DNA of 64,000 nt from Caenorhabditis remanei. Lineage: Eukaryota > Nematoda > Chromadorea > Rhabditida > Rhabditidae. A program made the position numbers and the translations under genes. Where the stretch lies: assembly GCF_010183535.1 (NCBI RefSeq), contig NW_026526025.1:62001-126000 (forward strand), read 5' to 3'. The notes beneath the pieces were generated by a model. It saw only the letters and a list, made by a program, of their open reading frames with translations. It was not told where the DNA came from and did not search any database. Below, in pieces: positions 24,486 through 36,198 of the stretch; position 1 is the stretch's first letter; every line of letters starts with the position of its first letter.

Positions 24486-25340
24486 CTTTCCACTGGGCTC
24501 ATTACTTTATCGCCAACAAACCACGTATGAGAGGTCTTTCATTGACTGAACGAAAACATTTGGTTTTTTTTAAAGCTGTTATTACAAAAAGCCTTTGTAT
24601 TATTAGGAATGAAGTAAAGCAATGGAACTATCTAATGTGTCCTTTATTGGAAAGTAGATCACATTTTTTATCACAGGTACAAGAACAGTATCGACAGTTC
24701 GTTAATTGAAGTATCAGGTGTATTCTTTATTTACTCACGAAAGGATTAAGTATGCAATCCTATACTAGGTCTTATTTTGATTGAGTAACCAGTCCGGCCA
24801 CATTTTGAACTCACAATTCATTGCTTCGAATTCATTGACATCAAAATGATAAAAACGACATGATGGCGTATAATTACCAAGTGGTAAATTTGAGAACTTG
24901 AGTGTTCAACAAACTTGAAAATGAGTAACTGCTAACATTCTCTATCGGTTTTTAAGTTATCATATCATATGAGACTGCTGATACATAGGGGAAATGAAGC
25001 TGGTAAGCGTGGGTTTTCAAAAAAAGTACGGAAGAATTGGAAGTGTGCATAACATGTTCTTCAAAAAGACCTGATGATATGTGTCAACTACAGATGGGTC
25101 AGAATGTTAAAGAGAAGGGCGGTTGGAAACAACAGGAAATGGGGCACAGAACCAAGAGTACGTGAGTTTTATTTCAAAATGGGAAAAAAGAATTTTCAGT
25201 CAAAAAATCTATAAATCTATAACATGAATGGATACTGGAATGTGGGGCAGAGAGTAACATGTTTTTGAGAAAAAGTTAAGAAAAACACAAAAAGAGCAAT
25301 AAATAGCGTTTTGAACTATTTTTAATTACGCAAGAGACCT
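24486..25340. other. Intergenic stretch, 3' flank of family Y long gene
   Basis: About 24870-25200 is a diverged match to 46790-46960 and 49215-49390 in the arms of inverted duplication 1 (shared words TTTGAGAACT and GGGGCACAG). No exon is supported. Confidence 0.4.
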
Positions 25341-28300
25341 TCACTGGTTGTTTTGTTCCTTCCACTCGTTCTTCAGTTGGAGAAACTTCTCTCTCACTAC
25401 CTGGAAATGCTCTTTTTTCCAGTCTGTACAGAAAATTCCCATCAATTGGAGGTGTTTTTCGAAGATATCTCCGAGTTTGTTGTCAAAGACTATCTTGAAG
25501 TTCTTTGTGATGAATCCAATCTGTAAAATGGGATAAATGTTGCATGAAATTTCATCAATAGAGTATTTGAAAATAAATCTCACCAGGATTCTACATTTGA
25601 AATCGGCCGAGTAGCCTGCATGTCCGATTCCAGCCATTGAAAGATAACTGAAAAAAAAACTAGTTGACGTCTTTTTCCATGTTATCCAATCAAACTCACT
25701 CTCTTATCAAATTGTTATAGTTCTCAGTTTTCTCATAAGAGAAAAAAAGCTCACTGAACGTAGGAATAAGCCGTCCGTCGGCATCCCTTCCGAACTCTCC
25801 TTCCGGCGGGTTTGCCTGTAAATCTGGCACCGGAATTTGTCTGCGAGGGACGCTTCTAACTTCCTGGACGATTTGCTTCCTCTGTCTTCGGCCGTACTTC
25901 TTTTTTTTAGTTTTCGGAATTGTCGGATTGGCAAGTTTCCAATCGAAATATTTTTTGAAAGCCTCGGTGGTTGGCACTTTGATCACGTCCATGTTCTTGG
26001 CGACGTCGGTGAGAGAGTACGGATACTGAAAACCGAGAATTTGAAAGTAAAAAGAAATTTGATGTGTCATTGAGAGTTTTTCGGACTTCACCGATTCTCC
26101 CATAAACTATTGGGTTTTTCAATACTACATATTGACTAACCTTTTCCTGAGAATTCAGTTGGGAGAAAAGTTTCGCATTGTTCATTGCGTAAACTTCTTT
26201 GTTCGGATACTCCAATTCCTTGGCAGAATCTATTGGTTTGAGTGGCGGGAGAAGTTCCAGATTTCCCCTGAAGATTAATGATTAATTTTTGATTTTTTCA
26301 CTGAACTGGTTAACAGCTGCACGTGTTTGCAAACCATACGCTTTTTTCAAGAAGTTTTGGTTGTTTTCTGAAGTGACAGATATCTTTTTCATATTTTCAG
26401 TGTGAAGAAGTTATTTGTATGAATTTTTGATCGTACCCACCTTGGCTCATAAACTATACGTTCGTGATGAATACAATGACTGTCGTCCGAACGTTGTGAT
26501 CGTTCCATCACTTTCGACTTCTTATTCTTTTTAAGAGCTATGGAACGATCAGCACGACGCCGGTATCCACAGTAGACATCTTCGATATCATGTTCCACTG
26601 ACTCGAACCAGTGCCCATTTTTAGCCAACTCACGGAATTTTGTACTCTGAACATTGGCTTGGTTCTCCAATCTGAAACTGAACATAATCAATATTTCACA
26701 AAAAAATAAATCAATTCAAACAGTTAACAAATTTTCTGGAGTCGAATAGAAGTTTCACAGCTCTTATAAAATGATCGAAAATGACTAACCTTTTTCTTCC
26801 GAAATCGCCTTGTTGGCGGTGGCTATCCTTCATTTTGGTGATGACAGGTGGTGGTGCAACCTTGAGAACATTGTTTCTGTTTTTAGAAAACGACGAGAAG
26901 ATAATCTGCGGATGGAAAGTCTGAAATGAGAGGAAAATTGAGAAAAAACTTATTGAAATTGGTTTTGTCACAAGTTGTGTGGTGATCCGCTCTGAAGTGA
27001 CTAGCATACCTTGGTTTTTAAATCGAGTTCATTGAGTGTCTTCAAATTCTCAAAGTTGTTCATCCATTCATCATTTACGTCAATTTCAAGATCAGGACAC
27101 TCATGACTTTGCATAAGCATCATCTTGGAAAGTCCGCCATCCATAAAGTTGAAACGATCCTTCAGAAAAACTTGCCTGCAACCTACTGCCAACAATTGTC
27201 GAAGAGACGTGGTTGGGTTCGTTTTAGTCTTGTCCACCACAACACATCCTCCTGAAAAAAATAAATCAGAAATTAGGTGACTGTCTGGTAATAAGAATTC
27301 AAGCAAGATGAGATAAATTTTTTTCTGTCACTGAATTTGTTAGGGGGTATTGAGTATTTTTCATTTATGAACAAAAATCTTGAGAAAACAGATCAGAGTG
27401 AAGAAGCGCATTTGCATGAATGGAAATTTTTATTCCTTTTTTACTTACTTGATGCACGTTTATTACTTGTCGCAGCTGTCAGGCGCTTGACTATGACAGC
27501 ATAGTAGATGGCTTGAGTGTTGTCCACATCTTCGGAAGCAATGTTCACTGTTTTGACGTTCTTCGGGACGACTTTGGTACCCTTCTTTGTGTTAAAGACC
27601 TTGCAGCGTTTATTGGTTTGAAGAGGAACGACGGAGAGTCCAGTTTCGATGATTTTTACGTTCTCATCGACATCAACAAAGAGAACGTAGCTTTGGACGG
27701 TGACACAGTTCGTTGTCACTGGAAAACATAATTTTAAAGATAATTTTTTAACCCTTTTGATTGAAAACACTTATTATTATTATTAAATTTTGCAACTTAT
27801 CGAAGATCACTCACAGTTTTCAAAGTCTGCAGGAGTGCTCCACTTTTCGACACAAGTGTACTCGACTGAGAACAAATTGGTAAGACCATTTTGTGTCATC
27901 TGAAATTATGAACCATTAAATTCAGTTTGAAGCATCAAAACTTACCATTCGTTTCTCGATGACGTTGAGATGTGAAGAGAGTTTTGGCGTTACACTTCTC
28001 ACGCACTTCAGATGCTTTGACACCACCAATCGTCCTCTCATCACGTTTCTCCTCAAGTAACGACGACTATCCACCTCGCCGTTGTACGAACATTGCATCG
28101 ATGATTCTTGAAATGGTTTTTGATTAGTTTACTTTTATTAAGTTTGGTTATTTTTGATATGAAGTGGGGCTTGCACACTAATCACCGCAGTATAGCTCAG
28201 CGACTTGGCGTTGAATAAGCGCTGGCAGACACCACCGAAAGTTATACCAAAAGAGTTTTGTCAATCATGTGGTGGACTCTACGTAAAGTATTTAATTGCT

Positions 28301-28812
28301 AACCATTATCAAATGCAAAGTTTTGATTTTGAATTATTGCGCTTTTTAGGTGCAAAAATATAATCTATACGCAAGTCCCCAGCCCAACACCGTCAAAAGG
28401 TCCGCAGTCACCAAAATGTTGCATATCTGCATGCTGCATAACCGATGACGTATATTCTCACCTGCTTTTACAAAATTATTCTTGTTTTCACAAAATAAAG
28501 TTATGTCCTTCCTCTGACGGACTACCTCATGCTCAAGAAAATCCAACGCGCTCTCGCTGAACAGGACTGCATGCACTTTGTTTGGACAACTTTAGATGTT
28601 TTCATTTCTTTCCAATAGTTTCTTACCTGGAATAAACCACGTGTTCTCACGATCTTCCAGTTTCACTGGTTGCGACTTTCGCTTTGACGAATGAACAAGT
28701 GATGTGCGTTCTGGAACACCAACGAACGATGTCACTTTGGATGAGATCAGCGGCACAGCGGATCCGAGAGAGTGGCGAGAGTCCTGTCTTTTTGCAGGTT
28801 GCTGCTCAGAAT
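25341..28812 (-). CDS. Unknown nematode protein, family Y long form (5' end open)
   Basis: Not recognised. Twelve exons on the minus strand are in compatible phase: 28812-28627, 28566-28462, 28106-27946, 27899-27815, 27718-27449, 27251-27010, 26929-26790, 26671-26441, 26267-26141, 26025-25700, 25647-25584 and 25520-25341 (about 700 residues). The C-terminal third aligns with the gene at 14655-17966 through (I)VYEP-RGNLELLP, a basic linker, GRDADGRLIPTFSELFF and DWKKEHFQ. The N-terminal two thirds are unique: a Ser/Arg-rich start, a helical segment with LFSESALDFLEHEVVRQRKD, a beta-rich block (NCVTVQSYVLFVDVDENVKI) and a SHECPDLEID segment. The exon at 28106 uses a weak TTTCAAG acceptor. The first exon was not found; repeat B begins 253 bp upstream and may have disturbed it. 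Confidence 0.72.
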
Positions 28813-29064
28813 CTGAAAAAAAGGACAATTGGAAAATATTTCTCCACACGGTACAAACCGTCGCTACAGCCAAAAACTAAAGAAGCGAGCTCTCTTTTCA
28901 ATGACTTTTCTTGAATCACAAAAGCGCCCAAGCACCGAGAATGCGCCAAGCTTCTCTTTTGCGTGTTTTGAGTGTTTATGGACTTCGGGAGGGAAATTTA
29001 AAAAAGTCTTTTTAAAGAAAAGACCACACATGACAGAATATTCCGGTGAAACACCGGACAAAAG

Positions 29065-29830
29065 ATTTTGTGAAATGAAAAAGAAATAGTGAAAAATAGT
29101 GAATCTGGACGTGTGTAGTTTGAATAGCAACGGATTAATTAAGGGGCAGAAATAAGGATTAAGGTTTGTTTGGCCCGACGGCCAGGTACGCATTCGCCAG
29201 AGGACCTGGCAGATGTGCTCTCGTTTAATTGGTGGGAGTCTCAGTAGGCAGAACTACAAGAACGTTGCTCAGGATATTCGGAACATTTCTTATACACAAC
29301 GTGAAAAAGTAAACAATTCAAAACACTGGCAATGTATGAAACAAGGTGGTATTCTTGACCATACCTGCCCGGAAGAAGGAAGAAGGAAGTCGAAGGAAGG
29401 AATTCCGCACAGCTCTGATTGATAGTAATTCGATGATTCGAATTATAGGCAACTTAATAAACTTCAACTTTGAACTCAGATTGAATCAAACTGTCACAAA
29501 TAAAAACATTTGCAACTGCAATGAAGATGACTCCCACAGACGGAGAGTAGTCAGTGTTTCTAGATCGACTGTTCAAGTAAACAGTGGAGCACATTTGCAT
29601 ATTGTTATGTCCCGGCAACCAATTTTCGTAAGATGCATTAATAAACAAGTTTGACATGGGGTAAATGTTCCAAAAGCAGACGCAAATTCAGAACATCAAG
29701 GCGAAATAAACATCTTTGATGCTGCTTGCACCATTTTTTTTACAGCCATACGTCCAAAATGTAAGTAAAAAGGGCATGAAAAAGTTAACAACACTTGAAA
29801 GAAATTCTCATTTCACGTTACTTTGTCATC
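29065..29830. repeat. Dispersed repeat B, copy 2
   Basis: Second copy of the repeat at 18379-19265, in the same orientation, sharing both boundary words. It lies just upstream of the long family Y gene. The segment 29360-29420 (AAGGAAGAAGGAAGTCGAAG) is private to this copy and is purine-rich. Confidence 0.72.
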
Positions 29831-30224
29831 AGCGGTAAAAAATTCGGCCACAGTGGTATAAAATGGGCGGAATCTAGAGGCAAATCTGGCACCCAAACTT
29901 TGCAACTGGGGCACTCGTTTTGGCATTGCGTTAATTTTTTGGCACGAGGGACAATTTTTTATAAACTTTCTTACATTTTGAAAATTCTAAGGTTTTGCAA
30001 GTAGTGTTTGCCGGAGTTGTGCAAGAATACTGTTCACAGTTTTATACAGCACGCTATTTTAATTTATTTCGAGACATCAAGGCCAAGAAGTTCAACAGAG
30101 TTTATTAGGACGGGTTCTGTTTCAACTCCTAAAAACCTTACCAAGTAGTTCCAAAAATAATACCACGTTACCACCCAAACCACGTCGTGGATATTTTTTA
30201 CACGTCGGTAAAGCAATGATTTCC
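29831..30224. other. Intergenic stretch, no gene seen
   Basis: No exon or repeat could be supported between repeat B and the MITE at 30225. Short frames here lack splice or start context. Confidence 0.4.
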
Positions 30225-30504
30225 ATACTTGTCAAAAATCGGGCCGGCCCGGATTCAAAAATGTGTACTCATTTTGTAACACAATTTTCTGAAATTTTTC
30301 GAAAATTTTGATTAAAATGCTTAAATTATCATACATATTGACCTTTTTATTGAATTTTGAAGTTTTATTCGAAAACTTTTTTTTTTTCAAAAATTTCCAA
30401 AAAAATATCAACTTTTTAAAAATGTTTCAAAAAATGTTTCAAAACGGGCCAAGCGGGCCGAGTTTTTTTCCTGATTTTGGCCCGGCCCGGCCCGTGACAA
30501 GTAT
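30225..30504. mobile_element. GGGCCGGCCC-rich MITE, copy 2
   Basis: Terminal inverted repeat ATACTTGTCA/TGACAAGTAT, followed by GGGCCGGCCCGG blocks at both ends. It belongs to the same family as 2573-2828. The interior is AT-rich and non-coding. It lies just left of the BEL element. Confidence 0.72.
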
Positions 30505-30646
30505 GATGATTTGCCGGTTGTTGGACGCTTTGACCTTATTTTTCTCGAATACTAGGTTTCGAGGGGAAAAACTGAAATTATATTTGAACACACCGTTTTC
30601 TCAACTTTCCAATTATATTGGCCCTCTAACTCCAAGGTTACTAGGG

Positions 30647-30801
30647 AACCTTTTCTAGTTCAGTAAGAACAAGATGACATTGTGTAACCCTAGTCACAAA
30701 TCCCGATAAATCAAAGAATTAATTTCTATATAATATCAAGTTCTAATAAAGATATTAGAACTGTATCTAGCAACTCCTTTACTACCTTTGCATTTTGTAT
30801 A
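30647..30801. repeat. Left 155-bp direct repeat (candidate LTR)
   Basis: Matches 42353-42507 base for base except for one change (CTAGCAACTC versus CTAACAACTC). It contains a perfect hairpin TTCTAATAAAGATATTAGAA. The high identity means the two copies separated recently, as expected for LTRs of a young insertion. Confidence 0.65.
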
Positions 30802-30865
30802 TGTTGTAATTAGCAAGGAAAGTATAAATCCCTTACTAATAACAAGTCAAGCATGGCAGAGTTTT

Positions 30866-30890
30866 AGTGAGAGAGAGAGAGAGAGAGAGA
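30866..30890. repeat. GA microsatellite
   Basis: An uninterrupted run of GA dinucleotides in the 3' untranslated part of the retroelement. A shorter GA run lies near 39386-39402. Confidence 0.8.
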
Positions 30891-31041
30891 CGAGAGGAAT
30901 AGAGACGAACGACATCGAAGACGAGACCGGACGGAAGGATAATGATAAGGAGACGAGGAGGGAATACCGAGGAGTTGACAAAGAAAGAATAGAGAGAATT
31001 ATTGTGAATAAGTGTGAATAAATGATGTGTATTTAGAAAGA

Positions 31042-33704
31042 CTAGTTTGTAAGAATTGACCTGCAGATCATTTCAGGGTCAGCGGAGAAATCTTGCATGT
31101 CTTTTTCGAGGATGTTTTGTCCCAGTTTGAACGCTTGAGCGTTATCAGAATATAGATAGTTTGGGACTCCACGTTGTCCGAAAATGGCTTTCAGAGCTCC
31201 GATATAACTTCTGGTGGAGCTATCTGCACATAGTTCGAGATGTGTACACCTGGTGGTTAAGCATGTATAGATGAGCACGTAAGCTTTTTCTTGTGTGTCG
31301 AATTGGGATGTTTTGTACTTTAATGGACCAAAGAAATCGATTCCTACCTTCGAGAATGGTGTTGATGGCATCGTTCTGTTCTTGTTAAGAGTGGTAGTGT
31401 ATGGATATTGGAACGGTAGTCCTTTGACCTTTTTGCAGGCTACGCATTTGGAAATCACCGTTCTGGCTAATCTTCCATCCGTTCTAATCCAGTATTTTGT
31501 TCTGATAGCCATTTGTAGAAATTGTGCTGGCAAGTGTGCGTTTTGCAGATGAATTTCTTGTGCGAGTAATGTAGCAAGCTTGTGCTCGGAATGAACCAGG
31601 ATCGGTTGGCTGGTTTCCATAGGTATGTTCGGAGATGAGAAGTGTCTCTGTGTTCTCCATAGTCCATCTTGAGACTGGAACGGCTTTAGGTTGTCTTTGA
31701 ATTTCCAGTTTCTGCTCTTGGATTCCTTGTAGTGTTCTTGGAAGACGGTTAATCTTGCGATTCTTCGTCGTTGCACTTCTCTTTCGGTTTTGTTTACGAT
31801 CTTGTCGCAATCTTTGTATTCTCTGAAAAGTGAATTGTCTGGTGTCTTGGTTTTGAGTGATTTTGTAACGAATTTCAGGATGGCGTTCGTGATATTTGTT
31901 AGAGAACTGAGAGAGTTTGTATAAGCGTAAGGTACGACAGACCTATACTTTGTTGTCACATTCGTACTGTGCTGTTCCTGAATTGATACAGAGAATACTT
32001 CGGTTTCCGTCATGATTATATTTTGAGCGACTTTGTTCATTTTTTCTTTCTTTTTCCTTCTGATGGTCGTATTTTTTGCTTTTGGTTTCAGTTCTTTTTC
32101 GAACATTTCTGCAGCGTCAGATGAATATTGTAATTCTCCTTCTAGCTGAGTTTCCCACGTGTTTCTGTCTTCTTTCAGAAGCGTTGATCCCGTGAACCAT
32201 AGTGTGGAATTTTGCAAATCTGTGGTGTTCACTCCACGTGTAGCTAGATCTGCTGGGTTTTGGTCGGATGCTACGTGATGAAAGGACACTTCGATGTTCA
32301 TCTCTTTCAGTTCTGCTTCAATCGAGTGGACTGAGTTTACTCGGTTATACACCCATTGTTTAGTCTGTTCCTTCGTGAGGATCCATGATAACGCAATCGT
32401 TGAGTCGCTGAAAACGTCCAGCTTTGTTGGCTTTTCGTCGTCTGATAGCTCTTTGATGAGACTCTTGGAGTGTTTCATTCCGATTTCCACCGCTAGTGTT
32501 TCTAGTCGTGGGATTGTCCATTCCGCTCCGCTACTCGGTCTTACTTTTGATTTCGCACCGATTAGAGTAGCTTCGGCAGTTCCATTTTCCGATCGGTATA
32601 ACAGATATACTGCGTTTCCGTAAGTGTGTTTCGACGCGTCACAGAATACCGCCATTTCTGGTTTCTGATTCGGGAAGTAGTGACTTCTGAGTTGTCGTGG
32701 AATTTCGATGGTTCTGTGTTTGTATAGTTCTTTGATTTTAAGCCATTCGATATTGAGTTTGTCGGAAAGAGTTTGTTTCCAGTCTAGTCCATCATTCCAA
32801 ATGATTTGCACAAATCTCTTTATTTGGACTTGGAGTGGAGCAGTGTAACCCATGGGGTCGTAGAGTTTTGCGAGAAACGACGCGACGTCTCGTTTTGTCA
32901 TTTTCTTTTCTGGTGGTTCTGGGATTAGGATGTTAATCGTGTCTTTCTCCAAATTCCAGATGTATCCGAGAAATTTGACCATGTTTGATTCGGCTCTATC
33001 AGCCTCAGGAATTTCTTGCATTGTTGGTTGGTGATTTGTTGCGATTTCTCGTACGTGCATTCCCATCTCTCGGAATTGCTTTTGCACTGCGAGTACTTTT
33101 GGTAGTACTTCATCTGGATTATTCGTGGTGATCATCAGATTATCTACATAGAGATTTTGCTCTATTTCTCTGCTGAGCACCGTAGCTGCCAGAAGAAGAT
33201 AATGACGGATTGTGGCTGCCAGGAGGAAGGGTGAGCATTTCATCCCGAATGGGATCCTAGTGAATCTGAATTCTACTAGATTGTCTCCTGATGGCGGTTT
33301 GTTGATATCCTTAATCCATAACCATTTCGTCGCGTTACGGTCTTTCTCTTGTAACCTGATCTGGTGGAATGCACGAGCGATATCGCCGACTGCAGGGTAT
33401 TTCTTTTCGCGGTGTCGTAGTAAAATACCGGGGGCAGTTTTCAGCATATTCGGTCCTTCGTAGAGGCAGTCGTTTAGTGACAGTGTGTCTCGTTGTTTCG
33501 AGCTCGAGTCACCGACGATTCTGACCTTGGTGTTGGTCGAATTTTCTTTGAATACCGCGTTTTGCGGGGCAAAGTACTCCGGACCCTGACTCTTCATCTC
33601 TGGAGTTACTCTTTCGATAATTCCGGCTTCGAGCTGTTCTTCGATGATTCGATTGTATGCTTTTAATAATTCTGGATTTCGTCTTAATTTCTCGATAAGA
33701 CAGG
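31042..33704 (-). CDS. BEL/Pao pol: RT, RNase H, truncated integrase
   Basis: Open from about 33704, in the -1 frame relative to the protease frame that stops at 33705; the first Met is at 33597 (851 codons). The reverse transcriptase region has KVRIVGDSSSK, FRFTRIPFGMKCSPF and the active-site box YVDN in place of the usual YVDD. The RNase H-like part has FCDASKHTYGN, then VFSDSTIALSW and NPADLATRG. The integrase has a zinc-binding H...H...CVACKK module, and catalytic Asp in GIDFFGP (about residue 754) and YSDNAQAF (about 818). The frame stops 33 residues after the second Asp, before the catalytic Glu and C-terminal domain, so integration activity should be lost. The enzyme would have copied element RNA in cytoplasmic particles. 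Confidence 0.9.
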
Positions 33705-34868
33705 TTAGTCTAATCCGTCTTCTCCGATGACGATCTCTTTTTCGAAGAGTTGTAGTAGGTATTCTTGTGTGAGGTATTCTGATTCTAGCATTGTAGCTGA
33801 TTCGATACCGCAGTTCTCTGTTTGCCAGAGTTGAAGAATGAGATTAGTGAGTTCGTCATCGCTGTCCGTTCCGTATTTTTGACTCATAAGTACATTGATT
33901 GACGGTGGATGCGAATCTTCGAGAGTTGATACTTCACTCGGTATCATATTTTGGTCCATTACTGGGCAGTGTTTGGCATTTGGGAATGTCATGGCAGCGA
34001 ACGGGCCAAGTTCTACGTATTTGCCTGATGGTAGACAGATTCGTTGGGAACCGCGAATGAAGTGCGGTAGGATATCATTCCCAAGGATCATATCCATTCG
34101 AGTGTTATCGTAATCTTCGTTTGGGGTTATGTGTTTGTAATTGATTTTCATGTTTCGCAGAGTTTCTTTATCAGCTGTGGAGAATTTCGGTTTTCGATAT
34201 TTTGTGTTGGGTATGTTTGGGATTCCTGCTACGTAAGTGTTAAACTCGATGGAGTCTCCGATAAAGGTGATCTGATAGATGTTACAGGGACTGGCTGATG
34301 AACCTGTTACTCCTGTTAGTGCTAGATGGATGTTTTGGATTATTTTAAGTCCGAGTCGTTTTGCTGTTCTGTCAGAGATCAGAGAAATGGCTGCGCCGGT
34401 ATCGACGAGTGCCAGAATTTTCTCATTATCAGGTGTAGATAAGAGGGTGAAGGGTAGTCTGATGTCCGGAGATGAGGACGTTAATTTTGTTGGGTTGAAA
34501 GTTTTATTTTGTATTGTTTCGACAATATGGTTGATGGCTACTGTGTCATCTGTCTCTTGATAGTTGTCATAGAGGCTTAGTAAGGATAAATTCTTTTGTA
34601 TGTTTGATTCTGGTGTGCTAGTATTGTCTTCTTCTTTCTCTGATTCGTCTGTTGTTTCAGAGTCATAATCTTCATCTGATTCTGAATCAGAAGAGTTTAG
34701 TTGCGATGAGTTTTGGTTTGACGATGTGGCTTCTGTTTCAGATTCTGATGTGGATATCTCTACTGTTAATAGTTTGTGGACTGTTGCTGATAGGCTTGAT
34801 ATGGGTGACGTATGAGTTTGTGACTCTTCTTTCTGTTTTTGAGGTGATATGGGTGGTGTATTTTGCAT
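33705..34868 (-). CDS. BEL/Pao aspartic protease region
   Basis: An acidic, Ser/Glu/Asp-rich linker fills roughly the first 125 codons. A retropepsin-like domain follows with the active-site ALVDTGAAISLIS and a flap-like region, as in the DUF1758/A17 protease part of Pao elements. It would cleave the Gag-Pol polyprotein. The frame is +1 relative to the upstream gag frame and remains open upstream of the first Met, back to about the end of gag. It ends at TAA 33705 while pol is open in the -1 frame through the overlap, which includes the A-rich stretch CGAAAAAGAG. Frame changes may be programmed or decay. Confidence 0.85.
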   Translation of the reverse strand: MQNTPPISPQKQKEESQTHTSPISSLSATVHKLLTVEISTSESETEATSSNQNSSQLNSSDSESDEDYDSETTDESEKEEDNTSTPESNIQKNLSLLSLYDNYQETDDTVAINHIVETIQNKTFNPTKLTSSSPDIRLPFTLLSTPDNEKILALVDTGAAISLISDRTAKRLGLKIIQNIHLALTGVTGSSASPCNIYQITFIGDSIEFNTYVAGIPNIPNTKYRKPKFSTADKETLRNMKINYKHITPNEDYDNTRMDMILGNDILPHFIRGSQRICLPSGKYVELGPFAAMTFPNAKHCPVMDQNMIPSEVSTLEDSHPPSINVLMSQKYGTDSDDELTNLILQLWQTENCGIESATMLESEYLTQEYLLQLFEKEIVIGEDGLD

Positions 34869-34926
34869 GATGAGTTGTTGGTTTTGATCGATTTGGGTGG
34901 AAGGAGTGTGTTTATTGTGGTGAGGC

Positions 34927-35946
34927 TTATTGTTGTTGCTGATTAAGAAAAAACTGGATATCAGTGGGTTTCGGAGCGTTTGTTGGAAAATTACGGTAGT
35001 CTCGGAAGAACTCCTTCATCTTGCATGCTGCTGTATTGTGTCTGCCGTTACAGTATTAACAGCTTGTTTCGGATCTACAGTAATGGAGAGCATGCTTTCC
35101 TCTGCAGTTGGTGCATACTCTGCTCTCTTCCAGATACTTTCTGACGTTAGAGCTACTTTTTGGGCACTGGAGTAGGCGGTGACCGGGGCCGCAGAGTGGA
35201 CACACGTGATCAGTCGCATAAGATTTTGGGAATGTGTATCTAATCTTTTCGATGTTTGGTCCGTTTCCGACATTAAAGAGGTGTGGTCTCTTTGAGTTTT
35301 CGATGCGTGTTCTCAGTGCTTCCTCGAGCGTCATTTGACGTCCTTCGGAGTGACCTGGGCAGTCTGGTGTTCCGTCTGGGATGAAAATTGGTTTATCCGA
35401 ATCTTGTTGACTCCTTGGTCCTTGACTCGGAGCACCGTTCATGTCAAATTTTTTGAAACGAGTGCTGTTTTCTGGCTCCGGCTTATGAGTCGGGACCGTA
35501 TGTTGAGACTGGTTTTGAGTGTACGGGTTTACGTTTATATCGGCATTTTTGTTTTGTGTATACTGAGATTGAGGTGGTTTATTTTGATGACTCGCGGGTC
35601 CATTTTGATTCTGATTTTGAGACGAGCTCTTGAATTGACTGTTTCCGTATGTTTTGTGTTTCGTATTGTGTGTTTTTTCTCTTTTGCCATTAAAGGCGAA
35701 GACATCTGATTCTTGTGTGTCTTCTTCGTGTTCCTGGGAACTATCAATAGCATCGTCATCTGATTCTGTTACTGTAGATACTGTATTGATGCTTATTTTG
35801 TCGGTATGATGTTTCAGTTTTGTTTCTGGACAGAGTCCTGTTAGTTCTTCATCAGCTAACATTTCACTGAGAAACGAGTCTGCTTTTTCGAACACGTATT
35901 CTGGTGTGATTGTTCTATTTTCTCTTTTAAACGCGCATCGTTGTCG
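34927..35946 (-). pseudogene. BEL/Pao gag, C-terminal part with zinc knuckles
   Basis: This is the continuation, in frame after removal of the nested element, of the DUF1759-like part at 37333-37857. It runs from ENRTITPEYVFEKAD through a Gln/Asn-rich linker to zinc knuckles CPLCGPGHRLLQC and CTNCRGKHALHYC. A third knuckle (YCNGRHNTAAC) follows but is interrupted by TAA at 35056-35058 between its first two cysteines. The frame then runs on to TAA at 34927. Knuckles of this kind bind the packaged RNA. Confidence 0.8.
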
Positions 35947-36198
35947 TATTTTCGATGGTTACGTCTTTATTAGAACATAGAACAATCACATCTATAACGA
36001 AGCCTCAGTGGCTTTTATACATAGAAAATGGGGAGGAGTTTTAATATATGAAAACAATAAGTGATGTGGGGGAAGGAATGTCGGGGGATAAGAATGTGGG
36101 GATGAGGAAACAATATCAATCAGGAAGCAACGGGGAAAGTGCAAAAGAGATCAAAAGATTATGATTCATCATCAAAAAGGCACCCGGAATCGGGTTGA
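35947..36198 (-). repeat. 3' LTR of nested element
   Basis: Identical to 37076-37327, starting TATTTTCGATGG on the plus strand and ending CGGGTTGA. It carries the tail codons (PDSGCLFDDES in the other copy) that close the interrupted gag frame. Confidence 0.88.

Noticed and set aside
28185..28262. tRNA-like stretch with an A-box-like TATAGCTCAGCGACTTGG
   Set aside because: No B box (GGTTC-A) and no clover-leaf could be formed; it lies inside an intron of the long family Y gene.
32294..35709. Several plus-strand frames of 70-124 codons across the retroelement
   Set aside because: They are antisense shadows of pro, pol and gag with no motif of their own.
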